DNA of 64,000 nucleotides from Trichuris trichiura (lineage: Eukaryota > Nematoda > Enoplea > Trichinellida > Trichuridae), in assembly GCA_037903355.1 (NCBI GenBank), contig JBAJFE010000038.1, positions 2,666,001 through 2,730,000 of the forward strand. The letters are read 5' to 3'. Of the stretch, positions 19,817 through 30,478 are shown piece by piece. A program made the position numbers and the translations under genes. Positions within the stretch are counted from its first letter, which is position 1. Every line of letters begins with the position of its first letter. The notes beneath the pieces were generated by a model that saw only the letters and a program-made list of their open reading frames with translations, was not told where the DNA came from and did not search any database.

Positions 19817-20721
19817 CTACTGGTCGACGTAAGCATTTCCCGACATGTCTTGCCGAAATATGCAGTCACCGAGACAGTTACGGGCTTCGGGGCCGTAGCG
19901 TTGATGATTACGGCACCACCGGTCAACAAAGTAGGATAAGCGCTCACTTCGAGGCGGTTGTTTACGACCTCTTGCTTGGGCAGGTTGCCATCGTCTGCGC
20001 CGGGCGACTGAGCGGCCCAACGGCGCCTGTAGACATGCAGCGGCAATCAGCAAGTCACTGCTAGAGAGGAAGGGCACATCTTCAACGGGAGCTTGTTTGG
20101 TAACAGCAGGAGAAGTATAATCTGACTGTACCGGAAATTGAGCGTCGGTCATGTATGCCATTTGTGCTAATCGGTGGTTCCTGAGTTTTCACGGCACAAA
20201 ATGCTAACAGACAGAAGGAGGCGCTTGAGGAACATCTCATGGATGATTTTGTGGTCCACGTCGTTGGGGTACAATTGTTCTAATTGGCCGTAAAGCCAGG
20301 AGGGCTTCATGTCCCCCAGGCTGGGCGGTGAGAGTTCCAGCTTGCGTAGCCGCTCGCTTGGAGCTAAACTCAGACGGTCTAGCAAGCATGCCATGAGCTG
20401 ATGGAAGCAGTCGACAGCTAGGAGCTGTTGCAACACTAGGTGCTTGACCATGCGAAAGTACTGAGCTGGTAGTTTGGCCAGTATCTTGCGGAACATCGTA
20501 TCCTGACGCTCAACTCCCGCGTCACGCAGGAGGTTTTCGCACATAAGCATCCAAATGTCAATGTAATCGAGATCGAATTGCAGAAGCTCGACTCGCAGAG
20601 CGTTCACCTGCGAAGAGGGGCTTTGTTCTGCCTTAGGAGGGCAGTCTTGCTGAGGTGAGAACTGGCTCATCAGATCAGCATTTGTAGTTGCCATGCTATG
20701 TCTGATGCGTGCAAAAAACAA
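19817..20721 (-). pseudogene. Gypsy-D gag
   Basis: The frame 20721-20167 has MATTNADLMSQ near its start, RKILAKLPAQYFRMVKHLV in the middle, then LERLRKLELSPPSLGD-like and PSWLYGQLEQLYP, a capsid pattern of CsRn1-type elements. After a frameshift near 20165 the frame 20161-19817 ends with YGPEARNCLGDC, the short Cys motif of this lineage. A methionine at about 20670 just outside the LTR is an alternative start. Confidence 0.78.
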
Positions 20722-20877
20722 ATCTTTTACTTCACGACAAGAACAGTAACGTTAACACGAACACATAAACTCGTGAGAATGAGTATAAACAACGCGTCAA
20801 CAACTGACGGTAGCTAGGGAGGCCGGTGACCTTAATGTGCAATGCGTTTCGAGTACGCATCTGAACCGGTCGCTACA
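20683..20877 (-). repeat. Gypsy-D 5' LTR
   Basis: The partner of 14356-14552. It ends in TACA immediately before gag, and an in-frame ATG (20694) lies inside the LTR. No convincing tRNA primer-binding site was seen after the LTR. Confidence 0.88.
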
Positions 20878-21367
20878 ACACCACTGAGAGTGCACTTGTC
20901 CAATGAGGTTAGCCATCAGAGTCCAGGCCGTTAGATACAAGAAAAGACGAAAGTAAGATGCTTTTTCTTCAGACGCCTGGGAAACAACGCCTTGCTTTAA
21001 TGGGCTAAGCGATGTACTGGTGCGCGGAAGGGGTACAGAGCAGGGGAAATATTAAATACATAGGCGCACTTAAACAGAACTACTGAACATCATACAGAAC
21101 GCATCCCCATAGAACAAAGTCTACGGCAGAAACGTTTGGGGCATCATGAATCAATTTACCTACTTTCTGTAGTGGGCGCAGATCCCCTGGAGAACGGCCG
21201 GTCTTCCGGTTTTTTGAACTTGTTGGTAGCAAAACTTCTTGCCTTTCTCACCAGCTCTAAGCTGAACAAGGTCTCGTCAGTTTTACGCTCCATGATAGTG
21301 CAGTAAAAAAGCTGGCGGGACACTGTTGTGGCCTTACGTAAGCCTAAACCAAAACGTAAAGCATATA

Positions 21368-22534
21368 CGTGTTTCCCTCATAATAAGACCATCTCTGAGA
21401 ATACGCCCTAGCACTCTTTTACGGTGCTCATTAATTTAAAGCCCTACTCTGAAAATAAGGCCCAGTTGCGATCGTCCTCCAGGGAAGCATATTTAGCAAG
21501 TCCGTTGGGAAATGTGACGGAAGCGTCGTATCTTAGAACATCTTGACATGACTCTGTTAGAATAAACGTAGCTATTTGAACATTTTTCTAGCCTTACGTC
21601 TATGGTTCTTCTTCCAGGTCAAGGGCGGGGAACCTTTTTGGTGTCGCGGCCCGTCTAGACGACTATAAGACCGTTCGCTGGTCGTATAGAATACTTAAAC
21701 GAAAAACAGCCTGCTTTATTTGCACGTATGTGTATTAAGTCACCTCTAATGGGATGCTTGGAACTGCTTTTCCCTGGCGAGGAAACTCCTAGATAAAAGG
21801 CAGAATTTTGAGACAAGTCTGCAACCCAGTTGTCAAGAACATAATCGCAACTACAGAAAACGAAATAACTCTTTTGTACTTCGAAGACGTAAAGGACAGG
21901 CAGCCAGCGCAAACTGACGAAAACGATAGCAAGAGAAGGCGAGAACGATGCAAATGACTACTGAGAGCAAAAAAAAGCAAAAGTGCTCTAGCATGCTGGA
22001 CAGCCGTTATTTCGAACAAAGTAATGGTCCACGCTACTTATGCGCGCACACACACTATAGTGGCGCTCACTGCTTGTCACTGAGGTCTAACAATGTCGGT
22101 TTGTCAACAGAGAGCTGTCAGCAACGCAGTCTTCCGAGCCAGCCTGACGTTCCCTGCTTGTTACGCAAGATTTATGTTCTTACTAGGATTCACATACAAT
22201 ACGTTTATCGCTTTATGAAAAAGAACCTCCCACAATCACATTTCACTGAATCTCACATCCATGTGCGGTTGCCCCAGCGCGTGGGCGGAAAATGGTTTAG
22301 CGGGCCGGATGGAATGGCCTCTCGGGCCGGACGTTTCCCACCCGCGTTCTAGGTAGTTCGATACTTTTCTTCCTTTACATTTACGCTTTGTATGGGCTTC
22401 TGCACATAAATAAATGAACAAGTGTAGAATGTGGTATCTGAAATCATAATACAGCACCCCAGAAAATAAGCCCAGCCACGTTTTTTGAAGGAAAAATAGA
22501 TATAAGACCAGGTCTTATTATAGGGAAAGCACGG
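21368..22534. mobile_element. TA-flanked TIR element of uncertain superfamily, holding hAT-B1
   Basis: Left end CGTGTTTCCCTCATAATAAG and right end, reversed, CCGTGCTTTCCCTATAATAA form imperfect inverted repeats next to TA at both sides (21366-21367 and 22535-22536). Without hAT-B1 it would be about 430 bp, with no coding capacity. The TA flanks suggest Tc1/mariner-type mobilisation, but the termini were not recognised as a named family. Confidence 0.62.
21620..22346. mobile_element. Non-autonomous hAT-B1, 727 bp
   Basis: Starts CAAGGGCGGGGAACC and ends GGACGTTTCCCACCCGCG. Octamers TTCCAGGT (21612-21619) and TTCTAGGT (22347-22354) agree at 7 of 8. The interior matches hAT-B2 and the 3' part of B3 and B4 without the transposase body. 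Confidence 0.85.
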
Positions 22535-22536
22535 TA

Positions 22537-24023
22537 TTTATTTTGGCTTAGACTTAAATTGCCAGTAAGAGCAGGACAGGCTAATCGACATCCTTGGCAG
22601 AAGAAATCTGCTTTTTTTAGATGCAGTGTCGTGAAACCGACAAGTCCCGCTTGAAGTCAAGATCAAATAGACCCTGGAACTGCTTTCACAATGAGCATGA
22701 GTTTAGAATTGGCATCACAGCAATTGTTCAGTCGAGCAGTGTATTAAGAGAGGCATCGATAATCAGCCAATACAGGACCACGGTTAAGCGTCGACTAGTC
22801 AATCAGCTTCGCGTGACCACGAACAAGATTGCAGGCAGGTCAAATAAATAACCGCTGGACAACGTGGGCTATTAAGTAAATTTGCCGATCGCAATGATTT
22901 GCGCGTAGACGATAAAAAATATGGGTTTGTCAGTTTTGCGGCCCACCGTCATACTGCCACTTTGCCCGCCACCCTGTTCTGCCCTCCACAAAGCTTAAAC
23001 GTAAACATAAGCCTTACTCCTTGGCTTAGGCTTAGGTAAGGGCAGAAGAGGATAGTCGACATGCTCGCTAGTAAAGGCAGAACAGGATGGTCGTACGCTT
23101 GCTGGAAAGGAACCTGCATTTCTCAGATGGTTGGGCGCATAACCGACAAGGTTTAAAAAATTCAGTTAGCCATCGATTTTGCCGCGTTTGACCGCTTGCT
23201 ACCTTGCTGCATACTACAGCAAACGACACGTTTAAGTGCTGGCTCGATTAGTACTGGCATTCGCGACAATCGAACGTCTGCGTTTCGATGCGAGAACAAC
23301 GTCGAATTAGCTCTATCGATTGCGAAGCGAGAACGGCGTTACGTTTACAGCAGGTGTGTTTATTTGTTGTTCACAGCACTTATCTGCTCTTCCTTGTTTA
23401 CCGCTCTGATTACTGTGCGTTTGCGAGCGGATTTCTGGGAAGATCCCGTACTAATGGTATCTTGTGTATGACTTATGAAAATTGTCAATGGGCAACCCTG
23501 GTTTGGTTCAGGCCAGCGTACGCTAGGCTTCCTTAGCGACATTTCTAATGCTCCTTCTCGGAGGCGCTTAGCTCTCCTGCAGGCACGCTTCCTTTAAAGC
23601 TTTCTTCCCCTGCCGCACATTTCCACTAGGTACACTTCCACTGCTCTGCAACGATATATTTTACCAGGTGACTGTCGCCATTGACTAGTCTCTTTTGGTA
23701 CACCTGAGGCTCCATTATGTTTCGCCAGCTGTTTTCATAGGTTCATTTAAGAGAGGGTTTTGTTTTCATGCCATTATGTTCTCACATTGACCTGGTTGCG
23801 ATACGTTATGCTTCCATGAGTTGAGTCTTCATGATCTGTGGACATACGTTTCAGCGAAACTAACTTTCTCTCGATCGCCCGTTTACAAGTTCATGCCTTC
23901 AGTGGTGTTCCTTTCTACTGAGGTGCGATAGTACGGATCTAGGAGCCAATCTTTTCATTTTGCGGCATTTGTCGCAGTTACGCTTCCATGGGTTAAAAGG
24001 ATAAAACGCCATATTCACTGGCG
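22537..24023. other. No gene; Merlin internal fragment near 23000
   Basis: 23000-23110 carries GGCTTAGGCTTAGGTAAGGG and the nearby sequence shared with Merlin M2/M5 interiors. The rest shows no recognisable domain on either strand. Confidence 0.4.
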
Positions 24024-24749
24024 TACGAGGGGTGCTTGAAAAGTTCCGGAAAAATTTAAAATTTTATTTGCATTGATATCAAACTTATTCATCAACGTAT
24101 CTTCCGTTAACCTTTAGGCACTTCTACAGACAGTGTCTCCCCTTCCGCAAACTTTTCTTGCAGAATCCTGAGAGCTGTGTATTGCACCAACTCGAGAGGG
24201 CGCGTTTCGCTTCATCCACAGACTCGAACAACGTGCGTTTTAAATGTTTTTCCGACTCTGAGAAAAGGAAAACGTCTGACGGGGCAAGGTCAGACTATAG
24301 GGCAGTTTGTGGAATGACTTCCCACTGAAACTCACGAAGAACATCCTCACAGTCCTTGAAGAATGAGCCAGCGCGTTGTCGTGATGGAAAAAAACTGAGG
24401 TGCAACTTGCCACGCGGTTTTCTTGCCAGTGCACTCTTTAATTTTCGCAATACTGCTTTGTAATAGCCGGCCGTAACTGTTCGTTCTCCTTCGAGGAAGT
24501 CAGTCAGAATTATTCTGTCCCAGTGCCAGAGTATGGTCGCCGTAACCTTTCTAGCCGACAGCTACGCTTTGAACTTGACTGGACCTGTCTGACCCCTTCG
24601 GTAACCACTGGTTAGATTGGATCTTACTCTCAGAGTCATATTGATAGATACACGTTTCATTTCCCGTGACTGTACGGTCAAACATTCCAGTCTCATTTGC
24701 TATAATCTACGTTAAAAGTTCCCGAGAAAAGTTAACGCTTCGAACCAGC

Positions 24750-27113
24750 AGGTCTTGACGACATCGTCCTCCACCGGAAGTAGCGGTGGCAACTTCAAAG
24801 GAGGTCAAATGGGGATTAGGGAAAATTGTGTACAATGGCTGCGTAATCAGATTAGCGCGGAAGAATTTCTGGCGGCAACGTCATTGCGTGTAACCATTCC
24901 ACAACAGCGTTATACTGTAGGACTGCCTACCATCCTGTCCTAAGCCTAAGCCTAAACATAAGATGTGTTTCTTGGTTTAGATTTGGACGAGGGCAAAAAA
25001 GAGTGATCGACATGCAGTCTAATGAAGACACAACAAATTACGGGAGCGCTTGCCAGAAAGGAACTGCATTTCTCCGACGCTGGAGCGGCTGAGAGACAAC
25101 GTCTGAGTAACGCGTAAAGTGAAAGTACGCGAAAGTGAAAGTACAGTGAAACCTCCCTAACCCGAACCTCTCTAATCCGAATCCCTCTCTAATCCGAATT
25201 CGTGGAAGAGAACGATAGAACGACCGTACGCAACAAAGATAATTAGGCTACTTGTGCGAAACGCGCAGTCATTAGGCGGAAACAGCTATAAGGGCAGCAA
25301 ACAACCAGCCAATGGTCTTTCCGGCATACGCTAACATAGGCACGGTCCAGCCACGGCTCTGGCGAGCTAATCTGGATCAATAGGCTGGCTGCAACAATTC
25401 ACCTCGGGACATAGGCTTCCACAAATAAACGGAAATATGCAACATAGCGGTCAATATTGACATTGGACAGAGCTTGTCGTATGTGTATCAATACGTCGCG
25501 AGAGGACTGTCAATCTAAATGCAAGATGTGCACAAAAATAGAATCGTGTTATATGAAGGTATGGCTACCACTTATCTGAAAGTAGGACTACCACCGCATT
25601 ATACGAGAAGAGACCGTATTTAATGAGGCAAATACGGGAGTCATTATCACTGTGTTCTGGTATGTTCTACGGTTGTGCAGTTGTCCAAATTTATAAAAGG
25701 GAGCGCATTACGCTCACGATAGAGAAGAAAGTGGAGATAATCAAAGCATCGAAGAGGGGAGTGACCGGCCGAAGAACAGGAAGAATGTGATGGACGGCGC
25801 TTTTTATGCTTAAAAAGAGTTCGTGACTTAGCCGCTAGCAAACGTCAAAACCTGTTGAAGCAGACGCTAATAATTGACTACATAAAATAAACTTAGACTT
25901 CGTGGACTTATATTGCACAGGTAGAAGAAAGGATGGGTATCGGAACGCGTGCCAGGAAACAAAGGTTACAATGGCCCAGAAATCGCGCAATAATCGGCAG
26001 ATAACTCAATTTTCTTTCTAGCCAATAGAACTGACCAGCAACTGCGAATATGAAAAAATAAGTTCACAGGAACTATTTCCCATGCCGCTTCGCGGTACAG
26101 CGTCCGCACCATATAAGAAACTCGTTTCTGCTGGTCAATCGTTTTCTCTAATCAGACGGACTTCGCTGTTCTCGTTAAGCTATTCACCGCTTGCAGAGGC
26201 TGACATCGCGCTGTAGACGCCAGGAAAATGCATCTAAAATTGCATAATCTGCTTTTCTGTGGCCTACTGTAAGCTTCCTCCATAATCCGAATTCTTCTAT
26301 AATCCGAACTACCCCCGCCCCGACGTGTTCGGATTAGGGAGGATTCACTGTACGCGAAAGTAGTCAATCTGATGATAGTAACGCGCATAGACAAAATAAC
26401 AGTAAAGAAAATGCATACCGTTCACCGGGGCAAGGAGCTCGGCGCAGGCGGTACAGGCCATCCACGGTGTCTTTCTCCGAAACATAAAGCAGAATGAGCT
26501 TACGCCGTTTATCAAGACGCGACGCGTATCAGTCCGTTCGTTCACCTTCGACGTTTTCTACGAATTATGAACTGAAGGCTAGCATGCACCACTGTTGCTG
26601 CATTGTGTCCCCTTCGCCAAGAATCTATGCGCAGCTGTTTCATTTCCTCACTTTCATTCTTTTCTAGGGGTCAGTAAAAAATTTCCAGGCTAAGGGGTCA
26701 GACATAACGCAGAATGAGCTGTGCGCCGTTTACCAAGACGCGACGCGGATCGGTCCGTTGACCTTCGACGTTTTCTACGAATCACGAACCGAAGCCCAGC
26801 ATGCACCACTGTGGCTCCATTGCGCTACCCGTGCCAGGAGTCCATGTACAGCTGTTTGATTCCTTCACTTTTTTACAGGGGTCAGCAACGGAATTTTTCG
26901 ACAGTAATTCCACGGGTCAATAACCGCAGCTCCTGCATGTGCCACTGATGCTCCATTGTACTCCCTGTGCCAAATGCTCAGCATGTGTTCAGTTACCCGC
27001 AGTAAGACGTCTCTCCCGTTGTTCCGCTAATCACACCTCATTATGCAGTATCGTCGCGTATTACTCATTGATATTGCCTCTTGCATAACCGGGGGGACTT
27101 TGTTGTCAAGTCT
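24750..27113. mobile_element. Merlin non-autonomous copy M2, holding a pogo-like element
   Basis: Left end AGGTCTTGACGACATCGTCC and right end (reversed) AGACTTGACAACAAAGTCCC. Perfect 8-bp duplications GAACCAGC at 24742-24749 and 27114-27121. The interior shares blocks with M1, including ATAGACAAAATAACAGT and the subterminal tandem repeats, but has no transposase. A TTAGGC-type tract sits at 24940-24957. The pogo-like element at 25144-26350 is inside it. Confidence 0.88.
25144..26350 (+). mobile_element. Pogo/Jerky-like TIR element with TA duplication
   Basis: Starts CAGTGAAACCTCCCTAAC and ends TTAGGGAGGATTCACTG, flanked by TA at 25142-25143 and 26351-26352. An empty-site paralogue (minus strand) lies at about 53935-53975. 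The terminal sequence contains several CTCTAATCCGAA units. A short plus frame at about 25705-25800 reads LTIEKKVEIIKASKRGVTG, the CENP-B/pogo N-terminal helix-turn-helix. The rest of the transposase is missing. Confidence 0.83.
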
Positions 27114-27186
27114 GAACCAGCTGTTTTTCGCGCAACGCTTTTGGAACCTACCGAGCTGAAAGCTCCGTCAAATCAAAGGTTTTATG

Positions 27187-28210
27187 GGGACTATGATGTT
27201 GGGCTCCCACCGGTAGTTGAGGCTGCAGTATCAAAGCATAATCCGCGACTCTACTGCGTAATAAATTGTGATTGGCGACACAGTGGGAAAGAACGTTAGC
27301 GTCAGGTTTAGTGAACACGTGCAGAGTAGTTGGCTCAGCAGCACAATGGAGCATCAGTGGCGCATGCAGTGACCCGGTTGCCGGTCTAACGGATTAGCGC
27401 CGAAGAATTCCGCTACACTGCAAGGGAATAGGGGTTGCAAGTGCCACTGATGCGGTTAGTGACCTGTAGGAAAGAGCGAAGGTAAGGGAATTAAGCAGCT
27501 GCGCATCCATTGAAGGTACAGGAAACACAATGGGGCATGCAGCAGCTCACGCTGAGACCTCGTTTAGCAATTCGTGAAAAACATCAGACGTCAACGGTCT
27601 CAGCTGCATAGTGCCTTGGTAAACTGCGTTAAGCTCATTCTGCGTTATGTCTAAGCCGGCGTCTAGTGACAGTATGCCATCGGGTAAAGGGTATGTCATG
27701 CGTTTACGTTTATTTTTTCTAAGCGCGTTTCTCTGATTAAGTCAATCCGGGTGACCACGACGGAACCGTGACTCTAGCGAAATCACCGCCTTCGTCAGAC
27801 TGTGCGCCTCTGTTAGCTGTACGTAGGCTTTTTCCAGTTTTGCGTTACTCATTGCTCGATGTTCAGCGAACGCTATTTAACGTTAATTTGCGCTACGCTT
27901 CTTTGTCGTTTGTGCCACGGTTTCAAAACAGCAAAGATCAATAGCAGCAACAAACACACATCATGTTCAGGTTTAGGCTTAGGCTAGAGTAGGACAGGAT
28001 GGCCGGCACGGTAACAGTACGCACCTGGAAACAGTTACCCTAACGGTCACCGTCCAGTGTGCATTATACCTTCACTAATGCGCATCGCGCGCAACAGTGC
28101 ACAGGTAATTGGATTAGGTGAGCCATTGTTCACGTGGCGTAACAATCGCCACTTGACCTCCTTTGAAGTTGCCACCACAATTCCCGGTGGGGGCCCAACA
28201 TCAAAGACCC
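27187..28210. mobile_element. Merlin non-autonomous copy M3, 1024 bp
   Basis: Left end GGGACTATGATGTTGGG and right end (reversed) GGGTCTTTGATGTTGGG, with the following ACCGG...GTTG blocks also paired. Perfect 8-bp duplications GTTTTATG at 27179-27186 and 28211-28218. A TTAGGC-type tract is at 27970-27987, about 225 bp from the right end. No transposase. Confidence 0.88.
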
Positions 28211-28560
28211 GTTTTATGTAGTATTCCACATGCTGAATGGGGGAAAATCTCTGCCATTCTGCTATAGCTCGGATGGTAATTCTATGGTCTCCTTCCCTAG
28301 GTCCCAGACAAAGGCCACGGTTCCTTCGCTCATTGCGGTTGCTGGTCTTCCCGCTCTCTTCCCGATTTTGATAGCCGCTCAGCCCTCCTTGAAACGCCTT
28401 ATCCACTCATAGACAACCGATGTAGATGGTGCACTACTTCGGTAAACCCGCTGAAAAGATTGAATAATCCTCCTCGGTTTCCAACCAAGCCTGGATAGAA
28501 ATTTAATCTTAGCTCTGACCTCAAAACGAAGATTTTCCATCTCACAAGGAAAACGATTAC

Positions 28561-29807
28561 TTTAGGAGCAGCTTGTACCACACTGACTTAGCGACAGATA
28601 AGGCTATTTCTCCATGCAAGTCCGAAGATAACGGAGATAAGTTTAAACATGTTTTAGCCCATCAGTTGGCGCCCTGTTAGACACTGCATCGTCTTCCTGG
28701 GAACTTTCCGAACTTCCATCGTATGAATGCATATGAGTGCATTCTGTACAACAGTGAGACACGGAAAGATGCTGACGGAGCACAGAACGGGAAAGAACAT
28801 GCCGATGACGGAACTGGAATGACGGGAACATCCCCTCGGGAAGATACCGGAAGAGCTAGTGCGCACTGAAACTATCAGCTTAAATAATGGCGCGGGTGAA
28901 CAGGAAAAAGATCGCTAGTGTGGGAAAGAAATTTAGCTAACGGGTTGCTTTACCTAGGTGCCAATCAAACGGACAATTTGGCAGTTGAGGAAACGAAGAG
29001 TGCAGCCCCCTTTGCGCAGCTTACTTCCATGAGTGACTTATTTATAAAGCGACGAGCTCAGTGTAAGATAAGCGTTTGTCAAGCTACCCCTTCAGGCACT
29101 CATGTTGCAATGAAGGCGTGGGCTACCCCTGACAGGTTATTAACTGAACTGTGTCTGAGTAAAAACGATTACAGCATAATTAAGAAGTCAAATGAAAGGA
29201 AAATAAAAGGAAGCTGAGGCTTAAATACGCATGCATATAGATGGTCAGGCAACCGCAAAGGGTTTTCTCTCCTGATGAAGGGTGCTCGATCACTAAATGA
29301 GATATCGCTAATCCAGTTAGGCAGCCAGATTTTGATTACCTTACGCAGTCTCTCCGTGTGCATCCACGTTCCGGGCATGAACGTGACAAGACATCAGCTT
29401 TCTAAATAATTTAATAGTTAGAAAACGTTTATAGCTTAAAGCGAACGGCACAGAAAAGTGTATAGAAATAGATGAGTTATCATAACCACATGGGGTTCCC
29501 GACTTGACGATGTTCTGACTTACGATTGATTGAGGCTTACGATGGTTTCGGTAGCGGAACACCTTCACTTCAAAATTTGTATTTCGTTACTTAGACGCGT
29601 CAGTGAAAGGCTTTTATGTGTTAATTGTGCCACATATCCCCTACTACTTCCTGCAAACGGCTGTAGCTAAGTGTAGGAAACGTTTAAGCAATGAAGCTGA
29701 AAGGCAAAATATTATCCAGACATTGCTTTCATTTCGTTACAAAAGCTTTCACTGAAAACGGTACTACAGGAACTCCCAACTCATGACGAATTCAGACTTG
29801 CAATAAA
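28561..29807. other. No gene recognised
   Basis: A 99-codon open frame at 28918-29217 (plus) has no recognisable domain, no clear signal peptide and no neighbouring homologue. I do not call it a gene. Confidence 0.35.
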
Positions 29808-29906
29808 TTTGATAGCAGAATTGCTTTGAAAACATAGTTACTCTTAACGGGTGTGTGTATCAACATTATTGTACGGAAAAGCTACCCATTCAAAAATTGT
29901 TTAATT

Positions 29907-29945
29907 GCGAAGCTTTCGGGGATCACCTGTCCCCGTCTTCAGCGC
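29907..29945 (-). ncRNA. Hammerhead-ribozyme-like motif, Penelope P2
   Basis: On the minus strand: stem I GCG/CGC, box CTGAAGA (29942-29936), extra C, stem II GGGGA/TCCCC, GAAA (29917-29914), stem III AG:CU and cleavage position U. Stem I and II bases differ from P1 and P3 but still pair. Confidence 0.7.
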
Positions 29946-30039
29946 TGGTAAGTGACCAGAGTGAGTGCTGGCACGCCCCTTATGTGGGACTAGTGCTTTA
30001 AACCGCGGGAAACCTGGGTCGTTTTAAAGGAGATGCGAC

Positions 30040-30155
30040 ATTATTTAAAAAGGGGAGGGGGTCAGGTAGTTGAGGGGACTGGGGACGGCGGAAGGGGAGG
30101 AACCAAGGGAGGAAAGAAAGAAAGAGTGGGAAAAAAAGAATGAAGGGGGGGGGGC
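30040..30155 (+). repeat. Purine-rich/G-rich tract inside Penelope P2
   Basis: About 115 bases of almost only A and G on the plus strand, with GGGGAGGGGG-type runs and a terminal run of nine or so G. It lies between the P2 coding end and its ribozyme-like motif. Confidence 0.7.
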
Positions 30156-30204
30156 AAGGGAATTAACCAGGCTGGGGAAACTCCCAAGTCACTGAGGTGC
30201 ACCG

Positions 30205-30450
30205 TTATCGTCCCTGTGCATGCGGTTCTTGTAGCCGGCAGCAGTTAGTGGCCCTGATGATGTTGGTCCAGGTGTCACTGATTGCAATGCCACCGTCCCT
30301 GTTAATGTTTGAGTTGAATCTTATGTAAAGTGCTTCCTTCATCTTCCTAATCGTAAAGTGCTTTTCCTTGCACAGCACTTTTGCACGCAGTTGACCCGTG
30401 CATTGCGCTGCGTGCTGTGCCACCACTGAACTCTGGCTGGCTTTCTCCAT
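30205..30450 (-). pseudogene. Penelope P2 C-terminal coding fragment
   Basis: The frame reads MEKASQSSVVAQHAAQC, then FTIRKMKEALYIRFNSNINR, then GIAISDTWTNII and NCCRLQEPHAQGR. The MKEALYIR-NSNINRDGG block is the conserved end of GIY-YIG Penelope proteins. Only about 80 codons remain; the start methionine is internal to the original protein. Confidence 0.83.
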
Positions 30451-30478
30451 GGCAACTCAACAAGTTTGATAGCAGAAG

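Larger units (their letters stand above)
14356..20877 (-). mobile_element. Ty3/gypsy retrotransposon D with both LTRs
   Basis: Minus-strand element of about 6.5 kb, about 4.5 kb without the Merlin insert. It is bounded by LTRs of 195-197 bp and reads gag, protease, RT, RNase H and integrase in order. Flanks are ACAT on the left and ACAC on the right. Comparison with the Tigger T1 empty site (TGACGTCAATGAG at 32209) suggests a decayed 4-bp duplication of ACGT. A purine tract GCGGGGGAGG (minus strand, 14553-14562) precedes the 3' LTR. RT and protease resemble the CsRn1/Kabuki type. It carries frameshifts. Confidence 0.88.
14135..21243 (-). mobile_element. Tigger/pogo element T2 (right end lost), host of gypsy D
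   Basis: The left terminus CAGCCTGCCCTCGTTATCC starts after TA at 14133-14134. Outer pieces 14135-14355 and 20878-about 21243 match the 3' non-coding part of Tigger T1 (31980 on and 35826 on) and T3. The region between them is a gypsy insertion. The right side breaks after GAACTTGTTGGTAGCAAAAC, so the transposase and the other terminus are missing. Confidence 0.8.
24110..28540 (-). pseudogene. Mariner transposase in three pieces
   Basis: Starts at an ATG at 28540: MENLRFEVRAKIKFLSRLGW, then APSTSVVYEWIRRFKEG (helix-turn-helix). Degenerate linker follows to 28211. The short piece 27178-27114 reads VPKALREKQLV across the empty site into RSVNFSREL at 24749. The last piece has FDRTVTGNETCIYQYD (first catalytic Asp changed to Asn), DRIILTDFLEGERTVTAG, VFFHHDNALAHSSRTV (second Asp kept) and, after a frameshift, SDLAPSDVFLF (third Asp, DD34D-type spacing). 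Multiple stops; inactive. Confidence 0.85.
24026..28560 (-). mobile_element. Mariner element split by two Merlin insertions
   Basis: The 3' terminus CGAGGGGTGCTTGAAAAG follows TA at 24024-24025, a mariner-type end. Coding pieces at 28540-28211, 27178-27114 and 24749-24110 join as one mariner transposase once Merlin M2 (with duplicated GAACCAGC) and Merlin M3 (with duplicated GTTTTATG) are removed. The matching 5' terminus was not found, so that end is probably lost. Confidence 0.85.
29821..30465 (-). mobile_element. Penelope-like element P2, 5'-truncated, 13-bp TSD
   Basis: Flanked by TTTGATAGCAGAA at 29808-29820 and 30466-30478. Minus-strand copy with the C-terminal coding fragment (30450-30205), a pyrimidine-rich tract (purine-rich on the plus strand, 30040-30155), a hammerhead-like motif (29945-29907) and an end reading GTTTTCAAAGCAA. 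A third subfamily, distinct from P1 and P3. Confidence 0.88.

Noticed and set aside
25647..25841. Minus-strand open frame in the pogo-like element
   Set aside because: The plus strand at the same place encodes the pogo/CENP-B helix-turn-helix remnant; the minus frame is a shadow.
28918..29217. 99-codon open frame as a gene
   Set aside because: No domain, no splice or start context, no homologue recognised, and it lies in repeat-rich spacer. Length is compatible with chance.
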